64,000 bases of DNA from Gamsiella multidivaricata (GCF_025024155.1 NW_026251785.1:62001-126000), one strand, 5' to 3'; positions 1 to 11,008 are shown, counted from the stretch's first letter. The notes: generated by a model not told the origin, from the sequence alone. A program made the numbers and translations.

Positions 1-2
1 AA

Positions 3-137
3 AGGAAGCGCTTATGGACCGAATGGATGAAGGCGCTAGCTGGAGAGGATCCGGAGCGATTTATGCTTAAGGAACAGAGGAGTTCACAGTCGGACGATCC
101 CTCCAGTTCTCAGAGTAGCGCACGGTCCATCATATGA
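3..137 (+). CDS. 3' end of an unidentified protein gene (partial)
   Basis: A reading frame is open from the left window edge to a TGA at 135-137, giving about 44 residues. The start lies outside the window. The peptide begins with a charged, Trp-containing stretch (RKRLWTEWMKALAGEDPERF) and ends in a Ser/Gln-rich tail, which looks like a real C-terminus rather than random translation. The composition changes to T-rich, UTR-like sequence immediately after the stop. I do not recognise the family, and nothing visible tells the function. Confidence 0.5.
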   Translation, partial: RKRLWTEWMKALAGEDPERFMLKEQRSSQSDDPSSSQSSARSII

Positions 138-756
138 GCAGCACCATATCCCATCCCCTTACTATTTTTTGCACCTTTTTCTTGTTGTTGTCCTTTCTTT
201 TTCATATCTACCATCTTATCACTGTTTTCTTATGTTTCCATTTGCTTGAGCACGACCTAAAAGCCTTGTTGTCCCCTGTCTCCTGTTCTTGTACATGCTA
301 TTTCTATTTCTTTCCTCTCTTTCATTGCTTTATTTATATCATTCATTTTTGCATCCTCTGTCTTCCTTAATCCTGCTCCAGCCGCTCTGTGAATAATGCC
401 TAATTTGCTACCGCCTTCCTGTACAAATATGCCCTGATTTTGTCCGCACTCTTCTTTCATTTTTGCATCAAGCATTTACCCTGCCTATCAGTCTATCAGT
501 TGTTATTCTCGCTCATTTCTGTGCGTTCCCAATACCATCGCATCATCGTATTCTTTCATTTCTTGCAGCAATATCTTATTTTTTGTAAGCTCAAAAAGAG
601 CGCCCAATAAAGAACGTGACAATTGCACCCGGAGTTGTGGCTTGCATCCGATCCAAAACAATCCAAGAAAAAAAAAAAGAAAAGAAAAAGCGCCTTCGCT
701 CAGTGCATGCTTCCCTGCTCTCCCTCCTTGTCGAATCACACATCCCAGCCGGCACC
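138..756. other. Intergenic: 3' UTR of left gene and CBF5 upstream region
   Basis: This stretch is pyrimidine-rich on the + strand, with many TTTCTT-like runs, and then has an A-rich run near 667-690 just before CBF5. Short open frames on both strands are low-complexity and show no family motif. I see no RNA gene. Confidence 0.5.
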
Positions 757-2575
757 ATGTCCACCAAGTCAAAGAGTATTGAGGAAACCCAGCGGAAGGG
801 CGACTTTACCATCAAGCCTTCGGATGCAACCCCCACCTTGAACACTGCCGACTGGCCCTTGTTGTTGAAGGTACGACCCAACATATCAGCTGCACTTGAA
901 GCGACACTTGCAACAGGACCATACAGCGACTAACGTCAGCTCCATTTTTGCCATCCTTTGATCCACGCCCACCGACACTTTCGATTGCTTCTATTACTCC
1001 GAATAGAACTACGATAAGCTGAACGTCCGCACCGCTCACTACACCCCTATCCCTAGTGGTTGCTCTCCCTTGAGACGTGAGCTCGCTGAATACGTCAGGT
1101 ATGGCAGGATATTTTCTCAGGTCGTATTGTTACAACATACATTCGCATGCAGATCAATTGACTTATCATGCCTCGGCTGTCTGTCGGTATAGATACGGTG
1201 TCATCAACTTGGACAAGCCCGCCAACCCTTCCTCTCACGAGGTCGTCGCCTGGGTCCGTCGCATTCTTCGTGTTGAGAAGACTGGTCACAGTGGTACTCT
1301 CGACCCTAAGGTCACTGGATGCTTGATCGTGTGTATTGATCGTGCTACCCGTCTGGTCAAGTCCCAGCAGGGTGCCGGTAAGGAGTACGTGTGTATCCTC
1401 CGTCTCCACGACGCCATCGAGTCCGAGAAGAAGTTGGCACAGGTATGGGATCGAAATCTTTTATACCATAGACATTGTGATATGGGATATCTATGCTTAG
1501 GGTTGACGGACTACCTTGACTGATTCTGTTGCCTACACAATTGACAAAATTGTGATTGCCTCAATAGACCCTCGAAACCTTGACTGGCGCCTTGTTCCAG
1601 CGCCCTCCTCTGATCTCTGCCGTCAAGCGTCAGCTCCGTATCCGTACGATCCACGAGTCCAAGCTGCTCGAGTTCGACAATGACCGCCACTTGGCTGTCT
1701 TCTGGGTTGCCTGCGAGGCTGGAACGTACATGCGTACGATGTGCGTGCATATGGGTTTGTTGCTCGGCGTTGGAGGACACATGCAGGAGCTTCGTCGTGT
1801 GCGCTCAGGACATATGGGCGAGGAGGATGATATTGTGACGATGCACGATGTTCTGGACGCTCAGTGGATGTACGACAACACCAAGGATGAGTCGTACCTG
1901 CGCAAGGTCGTCCGCCCTCTCGAGACGCTCTTGACCACCTACAAGCGTATTGTTGTCAAGGACAGCGCCGTCAATGCCATCTGCTACGGAGCCAAGCTCA
2001 TGATCCCCGGTCTTCTCCGCTACGAATCTGGAATTGAGGTCAACGAGGAGGTTGTGCTTATGACCACCAAGGGAGAGGCCATTGCTCTTGGTATTGCTCA
2101 GATGACGACGGCTGTCATGGCCACGTGCGACCACGGAGTTGTCTCCAAGATCAAGCGTGTGATCATGGAGCGCGATACCTATCCCCGTCGCTGGGGTTTG
2201 GGACCCAAGGCTCAGGAGAAGAAGAAGCTGATCAAGGATGGCAAGCTGGACAAGTATGGTCGCCAGACTGATGAGACACCTGAGGGCTGGAAGAAGGGCT
2301 ATGTCGACTACAACCGCGATGACCCTATCGCACCTGTTGTTGCTGCTGTTGCAGTTAAGAAGGAGGAGGACGATGAGGAAAAGAAGCGCAAGGCTGCCGA
2401 TTCGAGTGACTCTGACTCTGACAAGAAGAAGGAGAAGAAGAAGGCTAAGAAGGTCAAGACCGAAGAGAAGGAGGAGAAGAAGGAGAAGAAGGAGAAGAAG
2501 GAGAAGAAGGACAAGAAGGATAAGAAGGAGAAGAAGGAGAAGAAGGTCAAGAAGGAGGACTCGGATTCGGACTAA
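757..2575 (+). CDS. cbf5: CBF5/dyskerin, H/ACA snoRNP pseudouridine synthase
   Basis: This is the catalytic subunit of H/ACA ribonucleoproteins, which isomerises uridine to pseudouridine in rRNA and snRNA in the nucleolus. Four exons give 487 residues: 757-870, 1007-1098, 1193-1442 and 1568-2575. All introns are GT-AG. The N-terminal DKC-like segment contains [18 protein letters not shown]. The TruB catalytic loop [14 protein letters not shown] carries the catalytic Asp, and [15 protein letters not shown] follows. A PUA domain starts near [16 protein letters not shown]. The last 80 or so residues are an extreme Lys/Glu/Asp tail (KKEKKEKK repeats, ending DSDSD), as in fungal Cbf5 proteins. The start ATG in GGCACCATGTC opens the conserved protein. 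The gene converges on the OPT transporter, with 357 bp between the stops. Confidence 0.96.
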
Positions 2576-2932
2576 GTCTGCTGTTGAGCCGTTTGCGGCG
2601 ATACTATTTCTTTTTTATATTATTGTTATTTTCTTTCTGCTGCCTGTATTTTTTGTTCTTCATCGACCTCATTAAACTTGCCCCTTCACTATACTTTTGC
2701 TCAATGTGCTGCTGCATATTTGCTTCCTCGATCTTAAGCTGTCAATGTATAGATCGGGAATGTGTACGCGCTTAGCTGTTGGCTGTGTCAAACTTAAAAT
2801 CGCAAGATGTTGTGTCCATGTCAGGGTTTAAAGATGTTTGAGATTGGATTTAAATGGACTATATGTACAATAGAAGGCGTAATGCCTAAGGAGTGCGTGG
2901 TATGCTCTATACACTCCCGCCTGAGGGACCGT

Positions 2933-5534
2933 TTATGCACCGGATCCGTAGCACTTTTCGACCGAATCAGGATCATTACCCCACCATACTGGCATCTCAA
3001 TGATCTTTGCACTTCCAAAGAAGATGAAGATGGCAAGGATCGCCAGGGACAATCCCGTATCGGCAGCGGCACCGATTAAATAGTTGTACTTAACCCAGGC
3101 AGCGTGCCTGTAGCGGAAGAAATAGTACATACAGAAAAACCCTCCGATAAAGGACGACAAGGGGCCGGTCGAGACGTTTCCATAAAAGTTTTCCATGCTT
3201 GAGAAGAAAATGGTGCTGTGCCAGAGGTGGAACTTTGCGCGGGGGAACTTCTTGTGTAAGAGATACATGACCACAGGCGCTATCACTCCTAGTAAGAAAC
3301 CCCAGCGGAGGGGACCGTAGATGGCATCCTGAAACAGACGGGTCGGCCCAACGAGACCATACTGGATACCCTGGTTCAGATAACTCTGAGGGGCCTGACC
3401 AGACCACTGCCCAAGAGGATCTTTTTCGGTGCCATCCAGGTACGGACGTTTGGTGTCGATGACCCAGCGAATGACAGCATAGTTGATTGGGACACCGATC
3501 AAGTTACCCCAGAGCTGAGACAAGAACGTGGCGCGGGGGCTGACCTTCATGTAGTGACCGATCTTCTGGTCCTGCAAAATACTCTGCGCACGGTACCAGC
3601 ACTGTCCAGCGACAACACGGTAGACAAGTGATCCGACAGGATGGGTTCCGGGGGCCATGTATCCGTAACTAGCGGGAATGAGAGAAAGATAATCAGCGAT
3701 GAAGGCCAGCGAACTATTTAGAGCATTGTCAAGCTCCTCATATTATGTGAAGCGGGGATATCTTACATCAGTTCATTCCAGGTTCCAGTGCTGACCTGAT
3801 ATGCACTCACGGCGTAGATGAATCCCATAGGAACAACGGTCAAGGCGCCGAGGACAACACCGACAATGTAGGTCCACCAAGGCAAGTACAAGTCCTGGGT
3901 GAAAATCAAAATCAACATCGTGGTGAAGCAGCAGGCAAAGAGCAGGATGTACCACCACAAAGGCACTTCCTCATACTCCGACATCAAGACATTGAGACGG
4001 TCCTTGAAGGAGTGCTGCTGCTTGTTACGAAGGTGCTGCAGAGTAGACCAGATCTTCTTACGCCCGAACAAGAAGATTTGGACAAAAGCCGAAAGGAAGG
4101 TTGCATAGCCAAAGAAAATTCCCCAGAGATTGTACGTTGACATGTAGACATTTCCGAGATCCTTGAAAGCCTGCTCATCGAAGTGGCCATCGGGTGTAGT
4201 GAGCTCGGTGAAAGGGTACCGGGTACCGTTGGCCATGAAGAGACGGTTGGACATGAGAGGAAATTTGTCGCCATTCCAGATGCCAGTGAAATGGACGATT
4301 GGAACCAAGACCCAGACGGAAAGGACAAAGGCGACGAAGCCAATGACTTGAGTCCACCAAGGAGAGACCATGATAGTCGAGGTGATATTAGACCAGTCGA
4401 GAGTGAAGTTCAGAAAGCCCATGCCTCCGAAGCCACTGCTGATGAACTTGACGCTATCGTTCCTGGGAGCGAACCAGCAGAGGACCGCCAATGAGGACGC
4501 GAATGGAAAGACGTACTCGGGGAGGAAAGACCAGAAGAAGACTCCGATCAAGACTGCCCAGAAGACACGGATCTGCTTTCGGGAAATGTCCAAAGACTGG
4601 CCCTCGCCGCGAAGAGTGCGGTAAAGGGCAGTCTGCATCAGGGCAGAGGGCCAGATCAGATCGGGGTCGTAGAGCAAGAAGCTGCGTCCGATGGCTGCGA
4701 ACGAGTATCCAGTCCAGATAGTAGCCCACATGAGGCAGATGGCTGCCAGCGGATGCATCTGCTCATGGTAGAAAATATCTTTTACCGAAACGATGATCTC
4801 TCCCAAATTGGAGGTCGCGCCAGCACTTGCACTGTAGAAGGTTCAACAAGAAAGATTCAGCATAAGAAGACGGAAAAAAAAAGTGTTGCCTAGGCATCTA
4901 ATATCCCATTCATGGACCTACAGCCCACTCGGACTTACGCGAGAGTAATCAAGACGTGTTCCTTGATCGAGAACGGAGCAGGATTGAGGTTGAACTTGAA
5001 TAGTCCGAGGTTGATGTCCTTGGAGGGCAGGACACGGGCCATGAGATTACCAAGCCAGTACGATACGATTTGGACAAAGAACATCGAGTACGAGGCAGAT
5101 GTGGTTCTGAACCAGGAGATCTGACTGATGACTGCACCAAGGGCGACAAAGAGCGTGCTGAGCACAAAGTAGCTGTAAAAAAAAAAAAAAAAAAAAAAAA
5201 AACGGTTGTATATGAGAACAATAATCTTTCCGCGCTCTCCTATCACGAGTATTAAAGACGTATGAACCGATCTATCTTACCGGAAGGTGACCGTAGGGAG
5301 AGTAGGATCATCCTCCATGGAGACTAGTTCGCGGACGATCTTGGGCACAAGTCGGATGGACTCTTCGAGTTCCTCTTCGTCCCCCAAAGAGCCAGCATCG
5401 GCCTCGATAGCGGCAAGCTCGTCTTTGATATCGCCTTTGTTTTCGGATGGGAAGTGAGGGATGGGGGCTACGGGATCCTCGATAGGGATCTTTTCATCGT
5501 GTATGGATGCAGAGGAACGGTTGCCTGCGGTCAT
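2933..5534 (-). CDS. OPT-family oligopeptide/metal-chelate transporter
   Basis: This is a proton-coupled uptake transporter of the oligopeptide transporter family, probably in the plasma membrane, with small peptides or peptide-like chelates as likely substrates. Four exons read on the minus strand (5534-5281, 5172-4939, 4831-3767, 3668-2933) give 762 residues. The hyd­rophilic acidic N-terminus is followed by the family signature NPAPFSIKEH at about residues 148-157. Many hydrophobic segments follow, including GYSFAAIGRSFL, IWNGDKFPLMSNRLF and GYMAPGTHPVGSLVYRVVAG, which is typical OPT architecture and length. The intron before exon 2 has a run of about 23 T on the coding strand. A TATA-like box lies about 200 bp upstream. 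The exact substrate cannot be read from sequence. Confidence 0.93.
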
Positions 5535-5730
5535 GATGGCGATAGGAAAGGGATGTTGTGCAGGCGAGGACGAAGGGTATATGTAAGAGCGGGCGGGCCG
5601 GTATTAAGCTAATAGTATGGTCAGGCACACGTCCAACTCTTCTTCAGCCGAGTGTGGAGAGGGAAAGAGTGTGAGATTTTGAGATGTATCTGATTGGCAG
5701 AGCAACAGACTTCAGGGAAACCGAGTCCTC

Positions 5731-5738
5731 ATTTTATA
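5731..5738 (-). promoter_or_regulatory. TATA-like box of the OPT gene
   Basis: On the minus strand this reads TATAAAAT, about 200 bp upstream of the OPT start codon at 5534. Position and sequence fit a fungal core promoter. No transcript evidence is available. Confidence 0.4.
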
Positions 5739-7386
5739 GCGCGCCAGCAATCAGGAACAGAGACAAAAATACGATCGAGACTCGGGATGGTGTTTGGATT
5801 GACCGTGAAGGTGAATATGTCAGTGTTGCAGTGGACACTGGCTTTGAATGGCCATCCCAGAAGAGAAAGGTCTATTGAATAGAAGGGCCAAGCGCATTGG
5901 ACCATTATTGAGCTATACTATAGCCTCGCCCTTGCTGCAAATCGGCGAAGTGAGCAAAAAGGCTTTGACGTCTTCGCAATGGTGTATTTGGCAAGAAATA
6001 TTGCGCATGGAATGGCAGACTATAACTCTATTCACCTCCTTTCCTGCACTTGCACTTGCACAAAGATTACTCCCCCGGTTCCTATGTTCGCCGCGCCCTT
6101 GTCTCTCTTCTAAGCCATGCGATCTCTCGATCTCTTCAGGCGTCGGTGTTACACCTGCCCTCGGTCCTAATGCATTTGGTTGTTTACTGGTGGATCGTTA
6201 GGCAATGAACGTCGACCTGTACTGAATAGAACCACAACGATAAACAAAATTGGCAGTTCAAAACAAAGCACAAAGGAGTAGGAGTGCTCTCAACTACCCA
6301 ATCAGAAGCGTCAAAAGCAGTGTTTGTTCCCAAGAAAAGCAACGATCGCGCACTTGCTCAAACAGCCGCCAACTATCAACAAACCATATGGACCCCTCTC
6401 TGTGTTCCTTTAACTAGCCTATGGCGATATCTGACATATTCTCATGCGAGAGAGTAGTAAAATGGCGTCAACCACGGCGTCTATGGCCATCCATTGTTGC
6501 CTAAATAAAATCCTAAGCTGCCTCTTCTCGGCTTAATATCCGAAAAAGTTCAACGAGCGACGCTTATTGTGAAGCACAGTGGATCAAAAAGGCGACAACA
6601 AAGTACTCTCCGAGAAACAAATGAAGCAGCAAAAACTATCCTTGTACTGCTGCCTTCCTATCAAGAGCAAACTACCGATGCACACCAGAAAAACAGCATG
6701 TCTTGATGGGTCCCTGTTCGAAATGATCAGCGGGCCCGCTCCGGATACTGCAAAGCACTATTCTACCAAGGCAGTAGTAAAGTAACGGGATGAGACCCAG
6801 AATGGAGGGTGCAAGGACTTGTCTCTCTCTACCCTTACGGCGCATGGACAGAGCTATCATGCGTAAGTATTTGAAATTAGATCAGAATAATAGCACCGTG
6901 CCAGAGTATTCTCAAAGAGCTTTACATTCATACCATATTATAAGCGATTGAATCCACACTGCGCGCCTATGCAACGTTGATAACATCCCGTCGCGCGATG
7001 GCGCCTTTTTCCTAGATTTTTATTGAACCTTGACACAAGAAAGCAAAAATTCTCCGCAGCGCTCGAGACGCACCACCGTTATTTCTTATTCGCTTTAGAA
7101 CTCCACTCAGTCTCCTCCAAGCGGAATCGGGAGATGGTTGACCTCATGCTAACAGAACCTGTAGAGAGGATTTTGATAGCTGGAGATCTTCTTTCACCAA
7201 GAGCGCGTCATTTCCTACCATACAAACAGAAAAGTGAGTAGAGCAAACGAGACGTAGGAAACGTGAGACAAAGACCTGCAACAATTCCCACGCCTCATCA
7301 GCAGCTTTGAGACTGACAACCCGACAATGCTGCTGTTGCCGCCAAACAAAATGGGACAATTTATTTGACAACCCGGGTTGACACTG
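5739..7386. other. Gene-poor region with no recognisable gene
   Basis: Only short open frames without motifs occur here on either strand. The longest frame (5848-6201, +) has a plausible ATG, but the peptide is unlike any family I know and its composition matches the surrounding DNA. I see no RNA gene, repeat array or transposon domain. Confidence 0.45.
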
Positions 7387-7737
7387 CTATTTGGCAACCC
7401 TATACTAACTCCATGTAAGGCCAACATTTTTTAAATGTCGATTATGCCAGTAGTCCTTATGGTACCTGACCCCGGCTCTTTAAGATAGATCGTCATCTGT
7501 CTCTTAAAGGACTCCACAATGTAACTGATTTCCTATTTCGTCATCGCTGAGTCCGTCATTGATAAAACCTTGTTTTCCGTCAACAAGAAGGCTTTTCCCA
7601 AGGTCGCAAAAGGTTGCATAGGGTGCCAGGTGGAGGAAGGAATGGTTCTCAACCTCTCGCCGCGTTGTTTCGACTTGAAATTCGCAAAGGATACGAGTCT
7701 TGTTTTACATGGGATTTGTGCAGGGGTTGCCAAATAG
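7387..7737. repeat. 14-bp inverted repeat enclosing 323 bp
   Basis: CTATTTGGCAACCC at 7387-7400 is the exact reverse complement of GGGTTGCCAAATAG at 7724-7737. Similarity does not extend beyond the core. A related sequence, GGGTTGCCAAACAGAT, recurs at 13961-13976. This may be the end of a small, worn non-autonomous element, but no coding sequence or clear target duplication is visible. Confidence 0.4.
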
Positions 7738-7783
7738 ATTGATTGTTCTCCTAAGGTCGCAAAAGGTTGCATGGGGTGCCAGG
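7600..7783. repeat. 31-bp direct repeat, two copies 153 bp apart
   Basis: Copies at 7600-7630 and 7753-7783 share AAGGTCGCAAAAGGTTGCAT and then RGGGTGCCAGG, differing at one base. The second copy ends 3 bp before the T-run that terminates the minus-strand tRNA gene. Function is unknown. Confidence 0.6.
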
Positions 7784-7786
7784 AAG

Positions 7787-7792
7787 AAAAAA
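7787..7792 (-). terminator. Pol III T-run terminator of tRNA-Arg copy 1
   Basis: A TTTTTT run on the minus strand lies 43 nt past the tRNA 3' end. It is the expected RNA polymerase III stop. The spacing is nearly the same in the second tRNA-Arg copy. Confidence 0.6.
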
Positions 7793-7835
7793 GAACTTCA
7801 GACCATCGCACATGATGATCTGGAGTTATTGACAA

Positions 7836-7907
7836 TGATCTACGCAGGGGTCGAACCTGCAATCTCCTGATTCGTAGTCAGACGCCTTTCCATTGGGCCA
7901 GTAGACC
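7836..7907 (-). tRNA. tRNA-Arg (anticodon ACG), copy 1
   Basis: The 72-nt gene folds as a full cloverleaf. The acceptor GGTCTAC pairs with GTAGATC (one G-U) and the discriminator is A. The D stem is GCC/GGC and the anticodon stem TCTGA/TCAGG. The loop CTACGAA carries anticodon ACG. The T arm is GCAGG-TTCGACC-CCTGC. There is no intron. A near-identical gene with matching flanks lies at 25337-25408 on the other strand. Confidence 0.92.
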
Positions 7908-8018
7908 TTGCTGAAAGCGCCAGACTCTGGCTATAATTTATTTCCCTAAGTTCAAACCTGTTAAATCCTAGCAATATTACTTTATTTCCATACATATCTA
8001 GTATTTCTATGCTGAATT

Positions 8019-8034
8019 AAAAAAAAAAAAAAAA
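8019..8034 (+). repeat. A-tract joining the tRNA flank to LINE copy 1
   Basis: Sixteen A residues follow GAATT, about 110 bp upstream of the tRNA-Arg 5' end. LINE-derived sequence begins directly after it. The same GAATT-A-rich junction, at the same distance from the other tRNA-Arg copy, begins the second LINE chain near 25227. Confidence 0.7.
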
Positions 8035-10587
8035 TAGCAAAGGAAAGCAACCTGCGAACGGCACCTCGCGCGAGGACTTTGACCCAACAGAAATATTTTT
8101 CTCACAAACAAACACACACACAGTTGCTGCCTTGTCTCCCATCACGTGGCCAACGGGGCCCGCCCAACCTCAGGCGCCCAGTACTGCGGACAATGGGGTA
8201 CAAGTTGTTCCCAGCCTCGCTGCAATTGCTACCAGCAGGGATGCTGCACTCTCTCGCCTCGCAAACAGGTGTGCATTGAAAATTAAGGGCGCCCATGCTG
8301 CATACAATACCGTAAGCGCCGCCATCACCAGCGATTTACAACAAAAGGTCAACAGCGTGCACCGTGCTTCGCGCGCCAATCACAGGCGATACGAGATAGC
8401 CAGCCGTACCTCTGTCCGCAGCCTTTCACCACTCTTGGATCTTAACAGCGCGCAGTATCACACCGTCCTGGCTCGCCTACGAGGACGCGCACAGGCTGCC
8501 TTAGACTCTGCTGCTCGGCGCAGAAAAGCACTTTTGCAAGACATCAACTCACAACGCGCACGTGCATCGCAAGCGATGCATGCCCAGTACGGTACCCAGC
8601 AGGCACGGGAGCGCCGACGCCTGCGTAACAGCGAACGTCGACTACAGCGTCAACAACAACGAGAGTTGCGTCTACTGCCTCAACGCCAAACGTATCCATT
8701 GCTGCCTGTACACCAGCTGTCTGAGGAGGTGGGCACATTATATCCAGACAGAACCACAATTGGACCAGTCAGCTTATCACACGCTGAGGCAGTTGCTGTG
8801 TCACAGCTGCGAGAATCTCCTGTCGACAACACAGCACCGCGAGTCATCTCCTCCGATGGCTCTTTGATTAACACTGGTCAAGAAGACGTAGCCATGGCCT
8901 TTGGGGTCGTTGATCGATCGCAGCCCGTGGTCAGGTGTGTGCAGGGCCGCACAGACGGGTACGCTTCTTCAGCAAAAGCAGAACTCATGGGTCTCCTAGC
9001 TGCCATCCTATCTGCACCACCAGACCAAAACATTATTGTGGAGCTCGACAACCAAGCGGTCGTGCAACAATACCAGCAGCTTGTGCGTTCCCGTGCGGAC
9101 ACGTTACCTCGTAAGCGGTTCCGTAGTACGTACTCTGGACACTGGGCAGCACTACACAAAATTGTCCAGGATCGGTCTGGGTCGGTGGAGGTGAGGTGGG
9201 TCCGTGGGCACAGCACCAACACTGGCAACAATATTGCAGACACTGTGGCGACAGCCGCCGTCCGAGTCGAGTCAATGCCCTGGTCGGTTGATTTAAGCGA
9301 GCAGCAAGACATCCGCTTTTTTGCACATTGCCACGACCATCTTGTGGAACATGATCTGCGGCAGCTACTCAAGCAGCAGACGACAATCAGGCGTCATCAG
9401 GCCTGGACAACCCAACGTCGTGTCAAGAGAGCGATACCAGATCTTGCCGACGTGGAGTGGCGGTCCACCCTTGCCCATGTCCACGACAAGCGCTCTGTGC
9501 ACACGTTCTTCAGCAGTGCTGCTGATACCTCCCAGAGGACACATCATATTAAGAAGCTGCATGGTATACTGCCTACCCTGAATACCATGAAGGCTCGCCA
9601 CCCGAGTCTATATCCTGACCGTGTCTGCTGCGTCTGCGATGTTCAGGACGAAGACAACCACCACCTGTGGACGTGCAGTGCTACTAGAGATGTCCACAAG
9701 GAGATCTGGCGCGAAGGGCTACAGCAGATTGATAAGTGGGGACGAGCTGCAACGACCGCATACAACAAGAACAGCAAGAAGCAGCAAGAGCGTGATAGGA
9801 TCCGCGCTGGAGCCGCCGCTGCTGCACCGAAACCCATTCGATGGGTTTGTCCTAACAACGAGACCCACATCCGAGGTCTATCCTGTATCGCCGGGACCCG
9901 ATCAATGCTCAAAGGCGACGAGTATTATGACCGCTCTCCGGATCTGACCTGGAGCATCAGCGATTTATGCCGTGGCATCACACCCGTAAGCCTTATCAAG
10001 GAGTGGGGCAGTCTATTTACCTCGCCATCGTCGATTGCGCGCCAGGTCATTCACAAGTTCGTCGGCTTTATTGAGGAGAAAGCTACGGAGCTGATCTGGA
10101 AACCACGCTGCAAGGCCACTATTGCTCGAGAGCGAGAATGGGGGATCACAGCCAAGATGAAACGAACTCCATACAAGGGACCGAGAGGGGACTGGAGTGA
10201 TGGGTATGGATACATTAGCGACGATGACCAATGTCCGTGTGGTGCATTACTCGCTGACCATGTAAACGGGAGCTGCCCTGGCCCCGTGCTTGACCCAGAC
10301 GCAGCGGATCGGACGCTGCTGGATTGCCTGCAAGGGAGGAGGCGGTTGACAACCATGGAGGGGATGGGGAAGATACCCTTCTTGTAACAAGGTGTTTTCA
10401 GCTTTTAACACACTGATGAGGTGTGGCAATTGTTGCGCAGGCCCTAGGGGCAGGCCCGGGGAATGTGACCTGTCTTTTGGCGACTGTGGATCGGTTCCGC
10501 TTTGGTGGTGAGGACAGCGATAGTAGATCTTTGCTAGTTAGTCTGATAGATTCGCAGAGTCAATTGACTCGAGAGACAAGTTGTTAT
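8035..10587 (+). mobile_element. 5'-truncated non-LTR retrotransposon (LINE), copy 1
   Basis: The copy begins immediately after an A-tract, has an open frame to 10387, then about 200 bp of 3' UTR, and ends in an A-rich tail. The encoded protein has an RNase H domain and a Cys/His cluster but no reverse transcriptase or endonuclease, so the 5' part is missing. The last part matches two other copies in this window (10623-10990 and 23786-24355). Confidence 0.85.
8036..10387 (+). CDS. LINE ORF2 C-terminal part with RNase H domain (partial)
   Basis: About 783 codons are open from the A-tract junction to TAA at 10385-10387, and no ATG opens the frame. The first ~200 residues are Arg/Gln/Ala-rich. 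An RNase H fold follows, with acidic residues in the right order: Asp in SSDGSLINTG (codon near 8856), Glu in KAELMGLL (8981), Asp in VELDNQAVV (9047) and Asp in GNNIADTVAT (9239). A Cys/His cluster (CCVCDVQDEDNHHLWTC) lies near 9630-9677. The end, with CPCGALLADH, is shared by the other copies. RNase H would remove template RNA during target-primed reverse transcription. Because the reverse transcriptase is absent, the copy cannot move by itself. It carries no stop codons, which suggests recent insertion. Confidence 0.85.
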   Translation, partial: SKGKQPANGTSREDFDPTEIFFSQTNTHTVAALSPITWPTGPAQPQAPSTADNGVQVVPSLAAIATSRDAALSRLANRCALKIKGAHAAYNTVSAAITSDLQQKVNSVHRASRANHRRYEIASRTSVRSLSPLLDLNSAQYHTVLARLRGRAQAALDSAARRRKALLQDINSQRARASQAMHAQYGTQQARERRRLRNSERRLQRQQQRELRLLPQRQTYPLLPVHQLSEEVGTLYPDRTTIGPVSLSHAEAVAVSQLRESPVDNTAPRVISSDGSLINTGQEDVAMAFGVVDRSQPVVRCVQGRTDGYASSAKAELMGLLAAILSAPPDQNIIVELDNQAVVQQYQQLVRSRADTLPRKRFRSTYSGHWAALHKIVQDRSGSVEVRWVRGHSTNTGNNIADTVATAAVRVESMPWSVDLSEQQDIRFFAHCHDHLVEHDLRQLLKQQTTIRRHQAWTTQRRVKRAIPDLADVEWRSTLAHVHDKRSVHTFFSSAADTSQRTHHIKKLHGILPTLNTMKARHPSLYPDRVCCVCDVQDEDNHHLWTCSATRDVHKEIWREGLQQIDKWGRAATTAYNKNSKKQQERDRIRAGAAAAAPKPIRWVCPNNETHIRGLSCIAGTRSMLKGDEYYDRSPDLTWSISDLCRGITPVSLIKEWGSLFTSPSSIARQVIHKFVGFIEEKATELIWKPRCKATIAREREWGITAKMKRTPYKGPRGDWSDGYGYISDDDQCPCGALLADHVNGSCPGPVLDPDAADRTLLDCLQGRRRLTTMEGMGKIPFL

Positions 10588-10622
10588 AAAAAAAAAAAAA
10601 ATAAAAAAAATAAAAAAAAAAA
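10588..10622 (+). repeat. A-rich tail of copy 1 and junction to copy 2
   Basis: Thirty-five bases of A interrupted by two T end the first LINE copy. The next truncated copy starts at the following base. See the LINE chain finding. Confidence 0.75.
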
Positions 10623-10990
10623 TAGCGACGATGACCAATGTCCGTGTGGTGCGTTGCTCGCCGACCATGCAAACGGGGGCTGCCCTGGCCCCGTACTGGA
10701 CCCAGACGCAGCGGACCGGACGCTGCTGGACTGCCTGCAAGGGAGGAGGCGGTTGACAACTATGCAGGGGATGGGGAAGATACCCTTTTTATAACAGATA
10801 GTCTGCAGTTTTCAGCACACTGATTTGCCAGTTCCCGCGCAGGCCCAAGGGGCAGGTCCAGAGAATGACACCAGTCTTTTGGCGGCTGTGGATCGGTTTC
10901 GCTTTGGTGGAAAGGCGGGCTGTAGTAGATCACTGCTACCGTAGTAAGGTCTGGTAGATTCCTAGGGTGCTCATGGGGATTTATGTTAAT
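10623..10990 (+). mobile_element. LINE 3' fragment, copy 2
   Basis: The fragment starts at GCGACGATGACCAATG, which matches 10218 onward in copy 1, and runs through the same C-terminal codons and stop into a 3' UTR. The UTR here is closer to that of the 23786-24355 copy than to copy 1. It ends in an A-tract at 10991-11008. It is only a few hundred bases long and cannot encode a working protein. Confidence 0.85.
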
Positions 10991-11008
10991 AAAAAAAAAA
11001 AAAAAAAA

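Noticed and set aside
2238..2675. Arg-rich + strand frame of 145 codons over the CBF5 3' end
   Set aside because: It is the shifted frame of the Lys/Glu repeat tail of CBF5.
10423..10794. A 123-codon + frame across the A-rich tract between LINE copies
   Set aside because: It joins 3' UTR, a Lys/Asn-coded A-tract and the tail of the next copy. It is an accident of the junction, not a gene.
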